From: Myxococcales bacterium
GTDB lineage: Bacteria; Myxococcota_A; Polyangia; Palsa-1104; JAEUJZ01
Length of the DNA stretch: 50,284 nucleotides
Direction of reading: 5' to 3'
NCBI GenBank assembly: GCA_016794465.1
Contig: JAEUKA010000041.1
Location: 1 to 50,284, forward strand
The translations under genes and the position numbers were made by a program. This document shows positions 41,000 to 50,284 of this stretch, piece by piece. Each line of letters begins with the position of its first letter. The first letter of the stretch is position 1. The notes below the pieces were generated by a model. It worked only from the letters and a program-made list of their open reading frames with translations, searched no databases and was not told the DNA's origin.

Positions 41000-42157
41000 A
41001 TGAAACGATACAAGGTTGCGATCGTCAGCGACACCTTCCTGCCTCAAGTCGGTGGGCTCGAGGTTCATATGCACGATCTGGCCGAAGAACTGACACGGCA
41101 AGGACACGAGGCCCACGTCATCTGTGCAGAGCCCAGACAGACCGGAGTGACCGCGTTTCCGGTCCACAGATTGGACGTTCCTCGGCTGCCGCTTCTCAAT
41201 CGAATTGGTCATCCGGAATCGCTTCATGTGCTCGAGCGAACGCTACGCGATGGAAAGTATGACATCGTCCACGCTCACTGCATCTTCTCTCCGCTGGCAC
41301 ACGCATCGACATACTTGGCCGCAAAGCTGGGGATTCCTAGTGTGTTTACGCTGCACTCTGTCCTGGCTGGACCTGCGGGTGTCTTGTTTCGACTGTTGAA
41401 TGAGCGGCTGCGGTGGTCGACGTGGCCTACCATCCTCACCGGAGTGTCGCGCTTTGTGGCCGATGAGCTGCGTAAAGTATCAGGCAGAGACGATGTCCAG
41501 GTGCTACCCAATGCCATTCGTACCGAAGCCTGGTCGTCCGACTCTGTAAAGACAGAGGAGGCTCGGGTGGTGAGTGTGCTGCGGATGACGAACCGCAAGC
41601 GACCGCTCGATATTGTACGGATGGCTCCGAATGTTTTGGCACAGCTTCCCGAAGAGCAGTGGCCGAAGTTTACGCTGATCGGAGACGGACCGGAGCGCGC
41701 ACGCGTGCAAAGGGAAATCCGCAAGCTGGGGTTGTCCAAGCACATCGAGCTGACAGGACTCCTGAGTCGTCCTCAGATTCGCGAGCTGTTGTCTCGTTCA
41801 TCGGTGTTTGTACTGCCAAGTTACTTGGAGGCGCTGCCGATTGCGGTGATTGAAGCGCGTGCTGCGGGTCTTCCGGTAGTTGCGCGGACTCCTAACGGAG
41901 TCTCTGAGATCGTCGAGCACGGCACGCATGGCTTCTTGGCCGAGAATACCGCAGCGTTTGAGCGCTATCTGATCAAGCTGCTACGCGATGCTCCTTTGCG
42001 CGCACGGATCTCCGCAGAGACGCAGCAGAACCTCGATCGCTTTACCTGGCAGCGGAGCATTGAGCGTCATGAGAATATGTACGCCTTGGCGAGCGAGTGG
42101 TTTGCGAAGAGACACCCATCCTTGCGTGGTCGAAGCAGTGCGCCGCTTTCTGTCTGA
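41000..42157 (+). CDS. GT4 family glycosyltransferase
   Basis: 385 residues with a GT-B fold: KVAIVSDTFLPQVGGLEVHM at the N-terminus, VHAHCIFSPLAH, and the retaining motif E-x7-E as LEALPIAVIEARAAGLPVV. It is cytoplasmic and uses a nucleotide sugar to act on a lipid or lipid-linked acceptor. AGGA precedes the ATG. It starts a three-gene plus-strand run (GT4, radical SAM, RND) with gaps of 17 and 11 bp. Confidence 0.88.
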   Translation: MKRYKVAIVSDTFLPQVGGLEVHMHDLAEELTRQGHEAHVICAEPRQTGVTAFPVHRLDVPRLPLLNRIGHPESLHVLERTLRDGKYDIVHAHCIFSPLAHASTYLAAKLGIPSVFTLHSVLAGPAGVLFRLLNERLRWSTWPTILTGVSRFVADELRKVSGRDDVQVLPNAIRTEAWSSDSVKTEEARVVSVLRMTNRKRPLDIVRMAPNVLAQLPEEQWPKFTLIGDGPERARVQREIRKLGLSKHIELTGLLSRPQIRELLSRSSVFVLPSYLEALPIAVIEARAAGLPVVARTPNGVSEIVEHGTHGFLAENTAAFERYLIKLLRDAPLRARISAETQQNLDRFTWQRSIERHENMYALASEWFAKRHPSLRGRSSAPLSV

Positions 42158-42174
42158 GTGAAGAGGAAAACGAC

Positions 42175-43248
42175 ATGCAAATCCCAATCCTCGAACGGCT
42201 GTTTTCCTCCTCGCTAGCGCAACAACTGGGGCCTGCTTTTCAACGGAACGCACGCGGTGTTCGTCTGGTCGCGGGCGGGATCGTGGACAAATACCATCCG
42301 CTGTTGGTGCAGATCATCCCGATGCGGCGCTGCAACCTGGCTTGCACGTACTGCAATGAATACGATCGGACTTCTGATCCGGTGCCGCTGGCGATGATGT
42401 TGCGGCGGATTGATCGCTTGGCAGAGCTGCGCTCGGCATGCGTGACGATCAGCGGAGGAGAGCCACTCCTTCATCCCGAACTAGATCAGATTCTGCGGCG
42501 GATTCGGGATCACGGAATGATCGCGGGACTCATCACCAACGGTTTTTTGCTGGGCAAAGAGCGCATCGAGCGACTCAACGATGCCGGCCTAGAGTACTTG
42601 CAGATCAGCATCGACAACGTGAATCCTGACAAGGTTTCCCAAAAGAGCCTAAAGACGCTCAATCGCAAGCTGTCTCATCTTGCGGAGTATGCGCGCTTTC
42701 ATGTGAACATTAACTCGGTGGTGGGATCGGGAATGGCCAATCCTCAAGATCCGGTGGTGATCGCCAAACGAGCGAAGGAGCTAGGATTTTCGACATCAGT
42801 AGGTGTGCTGCATGACGAACAGGGACAGCTTTCTCCGCTGAGTGCAGAGGAATCCGCCGTGTTCCATGAGGTCGTACGCATCGGTCAGGGCATCTATACG
42901 CGCATCAATAATTTTCAGGAAAACCTGATTGCCGGCCAGCCCAACGACTGGCACTGCCGAGCGGGTGCGCGCTACCTGTATGTCTGCGAAAATGGACTGG
43001 TTCACTACTGTTCCCAGCAGCGTGGCAAGCCCGGAACTCCACTTGAGACATACTCCCAGGAGGACATCCGTAGGGAGTTTGATTCCGTAAAGGACTGTGC
43101 GTCGCTGTGTACCATTGGCTGCGTGCATCGGGCATCGGCGCTGGACGAGCTGCGACCGAGCCGACTTTTGCAGATTTGGTCCAAAGGTAAGTCTGTTTCT
43201 CCCTCTCGCTCGCAGGTTGGCTCGGATGGCCTGCGATTCGGGTCTTGA
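42175..43248 (+). CDS. Radical SAM enzyme with Cys-rich C-terminal extension
   Basis: 357 residues from ATG 42175 (GAGGAAAA upstream). The radical SAM cluster motif is RRCNLACTYCNEY, followed by TISGGEPLLHPEL. The C-terminal part holds further cysteines (WHCRAGARYLYVCENG, HYCSQQ, DCASLCTIGCVHRA) that could bind auxiliary Fe-S clusters as in SPASM-type enzymes. No B12-binding domain is present. It lies between a glycosyltransferase and a lipid exporter gene, so a modified glycolipid is the likely product; the reaction is unknown. Confidence 0.85.
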   Translation: MQIPILERLFSSSLAQQLGPAFQRNARGVRLVAGGIVDKYHPLLVQIIPMRRCNLACTYCNEYDRTSDPVPLAMMLRRIDRLAELRSACVTISGGEPLLHPELDQILRRIRDHGMIAGLITNGFLLGKERIERLNDAGLEYLQISIDNVNPDKVSQKSLKTLNRKLSHLAEYARFHVNINSVVGSGMANPQDPVVIAKRAKELGFSTSVGVLHDEQGQLSPLSAEESAVFHEVVRIGQGIYTRINNFQENLIAGQPNDWHCRAGARYLYVCENGLVHYCSQQRGKPGTPLETYSQEDIRREFDSVKDCASLCTIGCVHRASALDELRPSRLLQIWSKGKSVSPSRSQVGSDGLRFGS

Positions 43249-43259
43249 GAGGTGCTACC

Positions 43260-45731
43260 GTGTCGACTCCTACTATGAAACCTCCGGCATCTAAAGGGCT
43301 GCTTACCCGGCTTAGTCAGCGCTATGTTGCGTTCTGTACGAAGCGTGGCTGGCTGGTGTTACTGGCCGCGTTTTTCGCCAGCTTGATCGCGGTGAGCTTC
43401 ACAATCAAGTTGGAACTCCGAACGGATCTGGCCGAGCTGCTTCCAGAGTCCCACTTTGCTGTGCAAGCACTGCGACGCATCGCCGGTCGACAGAAGAGCG
43501 CTACCAACCTAGTCCTGATTGTCGAGGGCCCTGATGCTGCCGCCAATATCCGGTTCTTCGATGCACTCAAGCCGGAGCTTGAGAAGCTCATCCCTTCGAT
43601 GTTCAGCGAGATTCAGTGGAAGCCGGATACCGAAATTCCTGAGCACGCTGCCAAGTGGAAGTGGCTGTATGCCGAGCTTGCGGATCTCCAGCACTCCGAC
43701 GAACTTTTGGATCGCATCATCTCGCAGCGCAAGTCTCCGCTGTTTGTGGATCTGGAGGGTGATCCCTCAGCGGAACTGAAACAGTTCCGAAAGACGCAAG
43801 ACGAGAAGCTCCCCGCGAAGGAGGAGCGTTCCTTCTTCACCCGTACAGAGGATGGCAAGCACTCGCTGGGAATCATGATGTGGCGACGGAGAGATGGCTT
43901 TGGATCACTCGGTGATCATGAGACTCTCAAGACCGTCCAGCAGGTCGTCAGCAGATTGAATCCGTCCTCGTTTCATCCCAAGCTGGAAGTGCAGTACACC
44001 GGGCACATTGCGATGGCGGTGACCGAGCAAAAGACCATCCAAGAGAACATCACGTATGCCACCATCATCTGTGTCGGGTTTGTGCTCGGGGTGATCTACT
44101 TTTACTTCCGGCGCTTCGGTCTGCTGGTTGTGATTGGGCTCCCAACGCTGATGGGAGTGCTGCTGGCGCTGATGCTGGCCCAGCTGCACCTGGCGTATCT
44201 CAACATCAATACTGCCTTCCTAGTGTCGATCATTATCGGCAATGGCATCAACACCCCGATTGTGCTGCTGGCGCGCTATGGTGAAGAGCGCAGACGTGGC
44301 GTCGATCCCGGACAGTCGCTATCGGTGGCGCTGTCGCAAACCATGGTGGGAACCGGCACCGCGATGCTGGCCGCGAGCATTGCCTACGGCAGTCTTGCCT
44401 TCACAGACTTTCGCGGTTTCAGCCAGTTCGGTCTATTCGGTGGTGCCGGAATGATCTTGGTCTGGGTAAGTACCATGGTCGTGGTTCCTCCGATGGTGCT
44501 TGTGGGTGAGCGCTGGCGGCCCGGGGTGTTTACGCCGAGTCTCAACCTGTGGCGGGTTCCGTTTCTGCTGCTTGGGAAGGGAGTCCAGCGCTGGCCTCTG
44601 CTCACAGCGTTGCTGACCATCGGTGCGCTGGCCTGGGCGGCAGGTCCAATTCGCGGCTATCTGAAAGACCCGCTGGAGTGGAATTTCAACAACCTGCGCA
44701 GCGACTCAAATGGGGAAAGTCAGAAGCTGTGGGACAAGATGTGTGCGATGGGAATGGGAGATGTTGGGGCTGGTCATATCGGCAACAACGGAGTGCTCCT
44801 TGTCGATACCCCGGATCAGGCAGAACCTGTCGCAGAGGCACTTCGGAAGCAAGATGCGGCACTTGGTGACAAGCGGGTGTTGTCGGTGGTGCGGACGCTC
44901 ACTTCGGTCCTGCCCAAACAGCAAGAGGAAAAGCTCGCGCTGCTCGCTGAAATTCGCAAAAAGCTCGATCGCCACCGCGATCTGATGAGCGATGAGGAAT
45001 GGAAAGACCTGCTCGAGTTTCGACCACCTGACTATCTGCGCAAGCTCGGCCCAGAGGACTTGCCGCGCATGGTTCGTGAAGCCTTCACCGAGGTTGATGG
45101 ACAGCAAGGCCGACTGATTGGGATCGACTCCCTTCCGGGTTCCTACGAAGGATGGAACGGTCGCGACCTGATTCGCTTTGCCAAGTCACTCAAGGTCGAG
45201 GCGCTCGGTCGAACCTGGGTGGCGGCCAGTGCAGAGTCGGTGTTCAGCGGCATGGTGGAAGCCATCTACCGCGATGGTCCGATTGTCACCAAGGTTGCGC
45301 TATGCGGGGTGATTGGTCTGGTGCTGGTGATGTTTGGCGTGCGCGGTTCGCCTCCAGTCCTTTTGTCTCTGTTTATCGGGATCGTGTGGTGGGGCGGACT
45401 GCTCGGATATCTGAGCCTGAAGCTGAACTTCATGAACTTCGTAACGCTGCCGATCACGCTCGGGGTGGGCGCAGACTATGCGGCCAATACCTGGGCACGC
45501 CTCCGTGAAGACGGCCCCGATGCCATTGCTGAGGTCATCGCCGACACCGGCTCTGCGGTCGCACTGTGTTCGCTCACCACGATCATCGGTTACTCAACGC
45601 TGCTTTTGGCGTCGAACCGGGCGCTGCGCTCGTTTGGACTGGCGGCAGACCTAGGGGAAGTGACCTGCCTGGTTTCGGCACTGGTGGTGTTGCCGGTCAT
45701 CGCTCGGGTCTTTCTGCGCGCTCGCAAGTAG
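43260..45731 (+). CDS. MMPL/HpnN-type RND exporter
   Basis: 823 residues from GTG 43260 (AGAGG 7 bases upstream). Twelve membrane segments in two halves, each with a large outside loop. Typical phrases are LRTDLAELLPESHFAVQALRR at the start of loop 1, then AFLVSIIIGNGINTPIVLLARY, and in the second half FMNFVTLPITLGVGADYAANTW. This is the HpnN/MmpL-like branch, which moves hydrophobic lipids such as hopanoids to the outer membrane. The cargo here is more likely the product of the adjacent GT4, radical SAM and deacetylase enzymes. Confidence 0.85.
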   Translation: MSTPTMKPPASKGLLTRLSQRYVAFCTKRGWLVLLAAFFASLIAVSFTIKLELRTDLAELLPESHFAVQALRRIAGRQKSATNLVLIVEGPDAAANIRFFDALKPELEKLIPSMFSEIQWKPDTEIPEHAAKWKWLYAELADLQHSDELLDRIISQRKSPLFVDLEGDPSAELKQFRKTQDEKLPAKEERSFFTRTEDGKHSLGIMMWRRRDGFGSLGDHETLKTVQQVVSRLNPSSFHPKLEVQYTGHIAMAVTEQKTIQENITYATIICVGFVLGVIYFYFRRFGLLVVIGLPTLMGVLLALMLAQLHLAYLNINTAFLVSIIIGNGINTPIVLLARYGEERRRGVDPGQSLSVALSQTMVGTGTAMLAASIAYGSLAFTDFRGFSQFGLFGGAGMILVWVSTMVVVPPMVLVGERWRPGVFTPSLNLWRVPFLLLGKGVQRWPLLTALLTIGALAWAAGPIRGYLKDPLEWNFNNLRSDSNGESQKLWDKMCAMGMGDVGAGHIGNNGVLLVDTPDQAEPVAEALRKQDAALGDKRVLSVVRTLTSVLPKQQEEKLALLAEIRKKLDRHRDLMSDEEWKDLLEFRPPDYLRKLGPEDLPRMVREAFTEVDGQQGRLIGIDSLPGSYEGWNGRDLIRFAKSLKVEALGRTWVAASAESVFSGMVEAIYRDGPIVTKVALCGVIGLVLVMFGVRGSPPVLLSLFIGIVWWGGLLGYLSLKLNFMNFVTLPITLGVGADYAANTWARLREDGPDAIAEVIADTGSAVALCSLTTIIGYSTLLLASNRALRSFGLAADLGEVTCLVSALVVLPVIARVFLRARK

Positions 45732-45810
45732 TCCGCTCCCCCCGCAATCATTGCCGACGCTTCTTTAAAGTGGTACGAATCCCGGTCGCTCCGGCGGCTG
45801 ACGTTTCCCC

Positions 45811-48800
45811 ATGCGCATCAAACGTCTCGAGATCATCGGCTTTAAGTCGTTTTGCGACAGGACGGTGGTGCGCTTTGAGGACCCGATCACCGGCGTCGTC
45901 GGTCCAAACGGCTGCGGCAAGTCCAACGTCGTCGATGCCATCCGCTGGTGCATGGGCGAGCAGTCGGCCAAGCACCTGCGCGGCAAGGCGATGCAGGACG
46001 TTATCTTCTCGGGCAGCGACAAGCGCGGACCGCTCGGTTTCTGCGAGGTGTCGCTGACGTTCGAGAACGATGGACGCATCCCCGTCGAGTACTTGCAGTT
46101 CACCGAAGTCACCGTCTCGCGCCGCCTGTTTCGCGACGGCACCAGCGAGTACTACATCAACAAGACGCCGTGCCGCCTGCGCGACATCACTGAGCTGTTC
46201 ATGGGCACCGGCATTGGCACCCGCGCGTACTCGATCATCGAGCAGGGCCGGGTCAGCCAGATCATCTCGGCCAAGCCCGAGGAGCGCCGCTTCCTGATCG
46301 AGGAAGCCGCCGGCATCACCAAGTACAAGCTGCGCAAGAAAGCCGCCGAGCAGAAGCTGGAGCAGACGCGCCAGAACCTGCTGCGACTGTCCGACGTGGT
46401 GGCCGAGCAGGAACGGCAGCTGGCGAGCCTCAAGCGGCAGGCCGACAAGGCCGAGCGCTACAAGCGCTACCGAGCCGAGCTGCGCGACATCGAGCTGTGG
46501 GGGATGAGCCAGCGCTGGCTGGGGCTGACGCTGGAGGCGCGGGTGTACTTTGACCTCGTGGCGGCGTCGGCAGAGGCGCTGGCGCAGGTGGAAGCGGCGC
46601 GGCAGACGATCGAAGCCGAGCTGGCCGCCGGACGCCTGACTCTCGTTGAGGAAGAGACGCGGCTACAGCAGGTGCAAGAGGAGCTGTACGTCCTCGACAA
46701 CCGCGTCAAGCTGTCCGAGGCCGAAAACGAGCACGCGCGCCGGGAAGAGACGCGGCTGCTGGAGCAAGCGCGCAAGCTCAACAGTGAAAAAGAAGCGCTG
46801 TATGAGCGGGCCCAGCAAGCGACGCTGGAGCTGCAAAAGCTGACCGAAGAGCGCGAGAGCTTGAGCCGAGAGGACCTAGGGCGGGACGATCGCTCGCTGG
46901 AGCTGGAAGCGGCGCTGAAGTCGAGCAAAGAGCAGCTCGGCGGACTGCAAAAAGCGGCCGATCACCTGAAAGCCGAGGTGACGCGGCAGCACGCCGAGAT
47001 TGCGCGCTCGGAAGCGGGGGAGCGGAGCCTTACGCGGCAGGTCGAGGATCTGGAGGTTCGGCTCGGACGCAGCGAAGAAGAGGCCAAGCGGCTGCGCGAT
47101 CGCAAAGCCGAGCTGGACGACGAGATCTATGGCCAGGAAGCGGCGCTCGGCGGGCTCAAGCAGGCGCGAATTGACCTCTTGAAGAGTCGAGAGACTGCGG
47201 AGGAGCGGGTCAAAGACCTGAAGCTTTTGACCTCGCGGCTCGACAAGGAAGTCGATCATCTAAAAGGCGAGCTGCACAAAAAGAAGGGGCGGCTGCACTC
47301 GCTGGGTGAGCTGGCGGCGCGCAACGAAGGCTTTTCACTCGGCAGTCGGATGCTGCTCAAGCGGGCCGAGGGCAAAGCCGACAAGCCCAAGACCGTCGCC
47401 GACCTGATCGTTGCGCCGGCTGAGCTGGAACTGGCGCTCGACGCGGTGCTGGGTGAGCGGCTCGGGGCGCTGGTCACGCCGTCGCATGCCGAGGCGGTCG
47501 AGTCGATTGGCTATCTACAGCAGCAAGGCGAAGGCAAGGCGTTCTTGGTGCCCGAGGATGCCCGACCGACCAGGCCCGGTGAGCGCCCTGCCCGTCCCGA
47601 CGACGAAGCCCGCAGCCACGGCATCCGGGGACGACTCCTCGATCTGATCGAGAAGAAGCCGGGCTTTGACGCGGTGCTCGATGCGCTGCTCGGGTCGGTG
47701 CTGGTGGTCGATACGCTCGAGCACGCCGTCGCCTACTATCGCACCGCCAGTGAAGATGGCAGCTTGCCGCCCGCCGCGTCGCTGGTGACGCTCGATGGCG
47801 TGGTGATAGATGGCCACGGCACGGTGGTCGGCGGTGCGCAGAAAGGCCAAGGCGCGTCGGTGCTGGCGGTCCGGCGTGAGCTGCGTGAGCTGACCCAGCA
47901 AGTGGCCGAGCTAGACGAGCGCTTTAAGACCCAAGAAGAGCAGCTGGTCGTCGGGCGCAAAGAGCTGACCCACCTGCAAGAGTCGCTCGCGGAGCTGCAA
48001 AAAGCCGGTCATCAGGGGGAGATGCAGCTGCTCTCGCTCGACAAGGATCTGCTCAAAGCGCGCGAGGAGATGCACCGCGTAAGCCACCGGCTGGAGTCCA
48101 TCGATCGCGAGCGCAACGAGCTGTCTACCCGCCGCGACGAGATGGTGCGCGAGTCCGAGGAGCTGCGGCTGTCGCTGCGCACCGCGCGGGATCTGCTGGA
48201 GCAGCTCGAAGAACAGCTAGAGCGCCAGAGTCGCAGCCAGGTCGGGCTGTTTGATGCCGTCGACAAGCTCGGGCAAGAGCTGACGCAGCTGAAGGTGTCG
48301 CAGGCGGCACATCGCGAAAAGGTCGTCGCCACCGAGCGGGCGATCGCGCGGCTCCAGCAGGAAGAAGTCGAGCGGGCGGCGCGGATTGACAAGCTCGGCG
48401 TCGAGGAGCGCGACAGCTACAAGAAGGCGGCGCAGCTCGCCAGCGAGGTCCACAGCCGAGGCAGCACCATCACCGAGCACGCCGACCGGCGCAGCATCCT
48501 CGGCGAGGAGCTGCAGGTCCTGCGCAACGCCTACGAGCAGAAGCGCGGCGCCCTCAGCACCCGCGAAATGGAGCTGCGGGAGCGACGCGACCGCGAGAAC
48601 CGTCAGGGCAAGGAAGCGCTCGCCCACAAGGCACGGCTGTCGGAGCTGACGGTGCAGCAGCGGGCGCTCGAGGAGTCGATCATCGAGCGGCACCGCGTCC
48701 GCGTCGAGGACATCGTGATCGACTATCACCTCCGGCCCCAGGTCAGCCGCGCCGAGGAAGAGCGCGCCGCCGAGCTGCGGGAGCTGATCGACCGCATGGG

Positions 48801-49425
48801 CGAGATCAACCTGACCGCCATCGACGAGTGGAACGAGCTGTCGAAGCGCTACAACTTCCTGGTCAGCCAAAAGACCGATCTCGAGACGGCGCTCGGGCAG
48901 CTCGAGCAGGCGATTGTCCTCATCAACAAGACCAGTCGGCAGCGCTTCCAGCAGGTCTACGACCTTGTCAACACCAAGTTCCAAGAGCTGTTCCCGCGCT
49001 GCTTTGTCGGCGGTCACGCCCACCTGAAGCTGGTCGGCAGCGACGACATCCTCGAAGCCGGCATCGAGATCTTCGCCCAGCCGCCCGGCAAGAAGAACCA
49101 GACCGTCGAGCTGCTCTCCGGCGGTGAAAAAGCGATGACGGCGGTGGCGCTCATCTTCGCGATCTTCCTCATCAAGCCGTCGCCGTTCTGTCTGCTCGAT
49201 GAAGTGGACGCGCCGCTCGACGAGGCCAACGTCGGTCGCTTCAACGAGCTGGTCCGCAGCATGACCGACCGCAGCCAGTTCATCCTCATCACCCACAACA
49301 AGCGCACCATGCAGATCGCCGACACCCTCTACGGCGTCACCATGGAAGAGCCCGGCGTCTCCAAAGTCGTCTCCGTCAACCTCCACGAAGTAGGCCGACT
49401 CCAAGCCCGCCGCCGCGCCGCGTAA
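45811..49425 (+). CDS. smc: Chromosome condensation ATPase SMC
   Basis: 1204 residues, normal size. The N-terminal head has Walker A GPNGCGKSNVVDAI (about residues 31-44); two long coiled-coil arms flank a hinge at about 520-680; the C-terminal head has signature LLSGGEKAMTAVALIFAIF (near 1100) and Walker B FCLLDEVDAPLDEANVGRF. It shapes and segregates the chromosome with ScpA and ScpB, which are not in the window. ATG 45811 gives the classic SMC N-terminus MRIKRLEIIGFKSF. Confidence 0.96.
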   Translation: MRIKRLEIIGFKSFCDRTVVRFEDPITGVVGPNGCGKSNVVDAIRWCMGEQSAKHLRGKAMQDVIFSGSDKRGPLGFCEVSLTFENDGRIPVEYLQFTEVTVSRRLFRDGTSEYYINKTPCRLRDITELFMGTGIGTRAYSIIEQGRVSQIISAKPEERRFLIEEAAGITKYKLRKKAAEQKLEQTRQNLLRLSDVVAEQERQLASLKRQADKAERYKRYRAELRDIELWGMSQRWLGLTLEARVYFDLVAASAEALAQVEAARQTIEAELAAGRLTLVEEETRLQQVQEELYVLDNRVKLSEAENEHARREETRLLEQARKLNSEKEALYERAQQATLELQKLTEERESLSREDLGRDDRSLELEAALKSSKEQLGGLQKAADHLKAEVTRQHAEIARSEAGERSLTRQVEDLEVRLGRSEEEAKRLRDRKAELDDEIYGQEAALGGLKQARIDLLKSRETAEERVKDLKLLTSRLDKEVDHLKGELHKKKGRLHSLGELAARNEGFSLGSRMLLKRAEGKADKPKTVADLIVAPAELELALDAVLGERLGALVTPSHAEAVESIGYLQQQGEGKAFLVPEDARPTRPGERPARPDDEARSHGIRGRLLDLIEKKPGFDAVLDALLGSVLVVDTLEHAVAYYRTASEDGSLPPAASLVTLDGVVIDGHGTVVGGAQKGQGASVLAVRRELRELTQQVAELDERFKTQEEQLVVGRKELTHLQESLAELQKAGHQGEMQLLSLDKDLLKAREEMHRVSHRLESIDRERNELSTRRDEMVRESEELRLSLRTARDLLEQLEEQLERQSRSQVGLFDAVDKLGQELTQLKVSQAAHREKVVATERAIARLQQEEVERAARIDKLGVEERDSYKKAAQLASEVHSRGSTITEHADRRSILGEELQVLRNAYEQKRGALSTREMELRERRDRENRQGKEALAHKARLSELTVQQRALEESIIERHRVRVEDIVIDYHLRPQVSRAEEERAAELRELIDRMGEINLTAIDEWNELSKRYNFLVSQKTDLETALGQLEQAIVLINKTSRQRFQQVYDLVNTKFQELFPRCFVGGHAHLKLVGSDDILEAGIEIFAQPPGKKNQTVELLSGGEKAMTAVALIFAIFLIKPSPFCLLDEVDAPLDEANVGRFNELVRSMTDRSQFILITHNKRTMQIADTLYGVTMEEPGVSKVVSVNLHEVGRLQARRRAA

Positions 49426-49446
49426 CCGCTGCGGAGCGAAAGACAA

Positions 49447-50220
49447 TCAGCACTCCCGCCGGCCTGACCCCGCAGGAGCGGCTTCACTGCGGTCGGTTGT
49501 CGCGAGACGCTCGCGGACCTCTGTGAGCCAGTCGAGGAGGGGGGCGAGCTCGGTGGCACATTCGGGATGACAGCGCAGAAAGTCGTCGCGCGCGGGCGCT
49601 TGGCAACGGTCACAGTCGCGCAGGTAGGTCAGCAGTGCCGCCTCGACCCGCGCCGCCTGGGTTCGCTTGGCCTTGGACGCGGGCGGACAGAGCCGCTCCC
49701 GCAGCTCGACCAGTCCCCGCTTGAGCAGGCTCGCCACCGACTGCTCGCTCACCCCCAGCTGCGCGGCAATCTCGGTCACGCTGCGCTCTTCCAGCAGCCG
49801 CAGGTACAGTGCGTCCCGCTGCCGCCTCGGCAGGTGAGCCAGCGCCGTGACCACCTCGCGATAGCGCTGCCGCGCCGACAGCAGCCGACTCGCAGAGTCC
49901 TTTAGACTGACCAGCTCGCTCGACAGCTGGGTGGTCCGTAGCTCCGCGCGCCGGTCCGCCCGACTCTGCCGCCGCACTTGCAGGATCGCGTGATGGAGGA
50001 TCGTCGCCAGCCAGCCCCGCAGCTCTGGCCGCGACCGCCCTTGAAACGTCGCCACAAACCGCAGCGCCAGCACACACGTCTGCTGCACCAAGTCCGACGG
50101 CCGCTGCCCACCTGGCTGCTCTCCTCCCAGCTCTCGCCGCGCCCGCGCCAGCAGCCATGGTCGCCACCGCTGTAGCAGCACCCCCAGCGCATCGCCGCCG
50201 TGCTCCAGCGCTTGCTCCAC
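49447..50220 (-). CDS. ECF-like sigma factor with C-terminal extension; possibly partial
   Basis: 257 residues from GTG 50220. The frame stays open to the window edge with a Pro-rich N-terminus and no ribosome site at 50220, so the real start may be outside. Sigma70 region 2 is seen at about 20-95 (LVQQTCVLALRFVATFQG, LRGWLATILHHAILQVRR) and region 4 at about 125-175 (LPRRQRDALYLRLLEER, TEIAAQLGVSEQSVASLLKRG). The last 70 residues (CDRCQAPARDDFLRCHPE CATELAPLL) resemble the short segment found in front of many bacterial Ser/Thr kinases, not a usual sigma domain. Convergent with smc. Confidence 0.78.
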   Translation of the reverse strand: MEQALEHGGDALGVLLQRWRPWLLARARRELGGEQPGGQRPSDLVQQTCVLALRFVATFQGRSRPELRGWLATILHHAILQVRRQSRADRRAELRTTQLSSELVSLKDSASRLLSARQRYREVVTALAHLPRRQRDALYLRLLEERSVTEIAAQLGVSEQSVASLLKRGLVELRERLCPPASKAKRTQAARVEAALLTYLRDCDRCQAPARDDFLRCHPECATELAPLLDWLTEVRERLATTDRSEAAPAGSGRREC

Positions 50221-50284
50221 CAGCTGCTGTTCCGGCTCTGGCGGCTCCTTGGTGGGTCGGGTCGAGTGGCGGTCGGGTCGATCC

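Noticed and set aside
40053..45731. Calling the deacetylase-GT4-radical SAM-RND genes a hopanoid cluster
   Set aside because: There is no squalene-hopene cyclase, HpnG/HpnH or YdjC-type HpnK in the window; only the RND is close to a hopanoid family.
48217..49446. 409-codon minus-strand open frame inside smc
   Set aside because: It is the reverse shadow of the SMC C-terminal head, whose motifs are intact on the plus strand.

Overview
The window is high-GC bacterial chromosome, most like a Myxococcota/deltaproteobacterial-type genome. Grounds: lipoproteins with Asp/Ala/Met-rich linkers, a Ser/Thr kinase plus kinase-like pseudoenzymes, a membrane class III adenylate cyclase, DUF507 next to infA, WXXGXW and DUF6600 surface proteins, and a SurA/DsbA-like lipoprotein. 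The taxon is an inference from gene content only.

Positions 1-13,930 are the right-hand part of an integrated mobile element that ends beside a tRNA-Leu gene. It carries a CHC2/Toprim primase (cut by the window edge), two small accessory proteins and a SprT-like metalloprotease. An AT-rich islet (about 2.6-4.8 kb) follows, encoding a HEPN-plus-P-loop-ATPase protein and a small partner, which look like a conflict/defence cassette. Next is an RtcR-like regulator: a CARF-type sensor, a sigma54 AAA+ domain and a Fis-type HTH. Divergent from it, a GG-N10-GC sigma54 promoter (6606-6621) precedes an almost gap-free run of ten genes: a small unknown, a vWA (MIDAS) lipoprotein, a membrane/coiled-coil protein, a soluble coiled-coil protein, a small membrane protein, a VirD4/HerA-like ATPase, a zinc-ribbon membrane protein, a replication-relaxation-like protein, an excisionase and a tyrosine integrase. 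The layout implies that excision, DNA handling and an envelope complex are switched on together by a CARF ligand. This is the most novel-looking system in the window.

Positions 13,973-14,185 hold tRNA-Leu(UAG) and tRNA-Lys(CUU) on the minus strand with their terminators; the tRNA-Leu 3' end is the likely attachment site.

Positions 14.3-33.3 kb are core and accessory chromosome: a beta-propeller-like lipoprotein, an adenylate cyclase, an intergenic array of seven 43-bp palindromic repeats, a lipoprotein, a Ser/Thr kinase with an apparent C-terminal pseudokinase, an Smr protein, an M61-like peptidase, a WXXGXW protein, DUF507-infA-peroxiredoxin, a two-TM protein, a SurA/DsbA-like lipoprotein, PspA, a DUF6600 protein, a metallophosphoesterase lipoprotein and a membrane pseudokinase.

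Positions 33.3-45.7 kb look like a surface-glycolipid or polyisoprenoid/lipid modification and export neighbourhood: two GT-C membrane glycosyltransferases, a GNAT/FemAB-like transferase, an exported tandem SRPBCC protein, a UPF0104 flippase-like protein, a NodB deacetylase, a GT4 glycosyltransferase, a radical SAM enzyme and an HpnN/MMPL-type RND exporter. The window ends with smc and an ECF-like sigma factor bearing a C-terminal extension.
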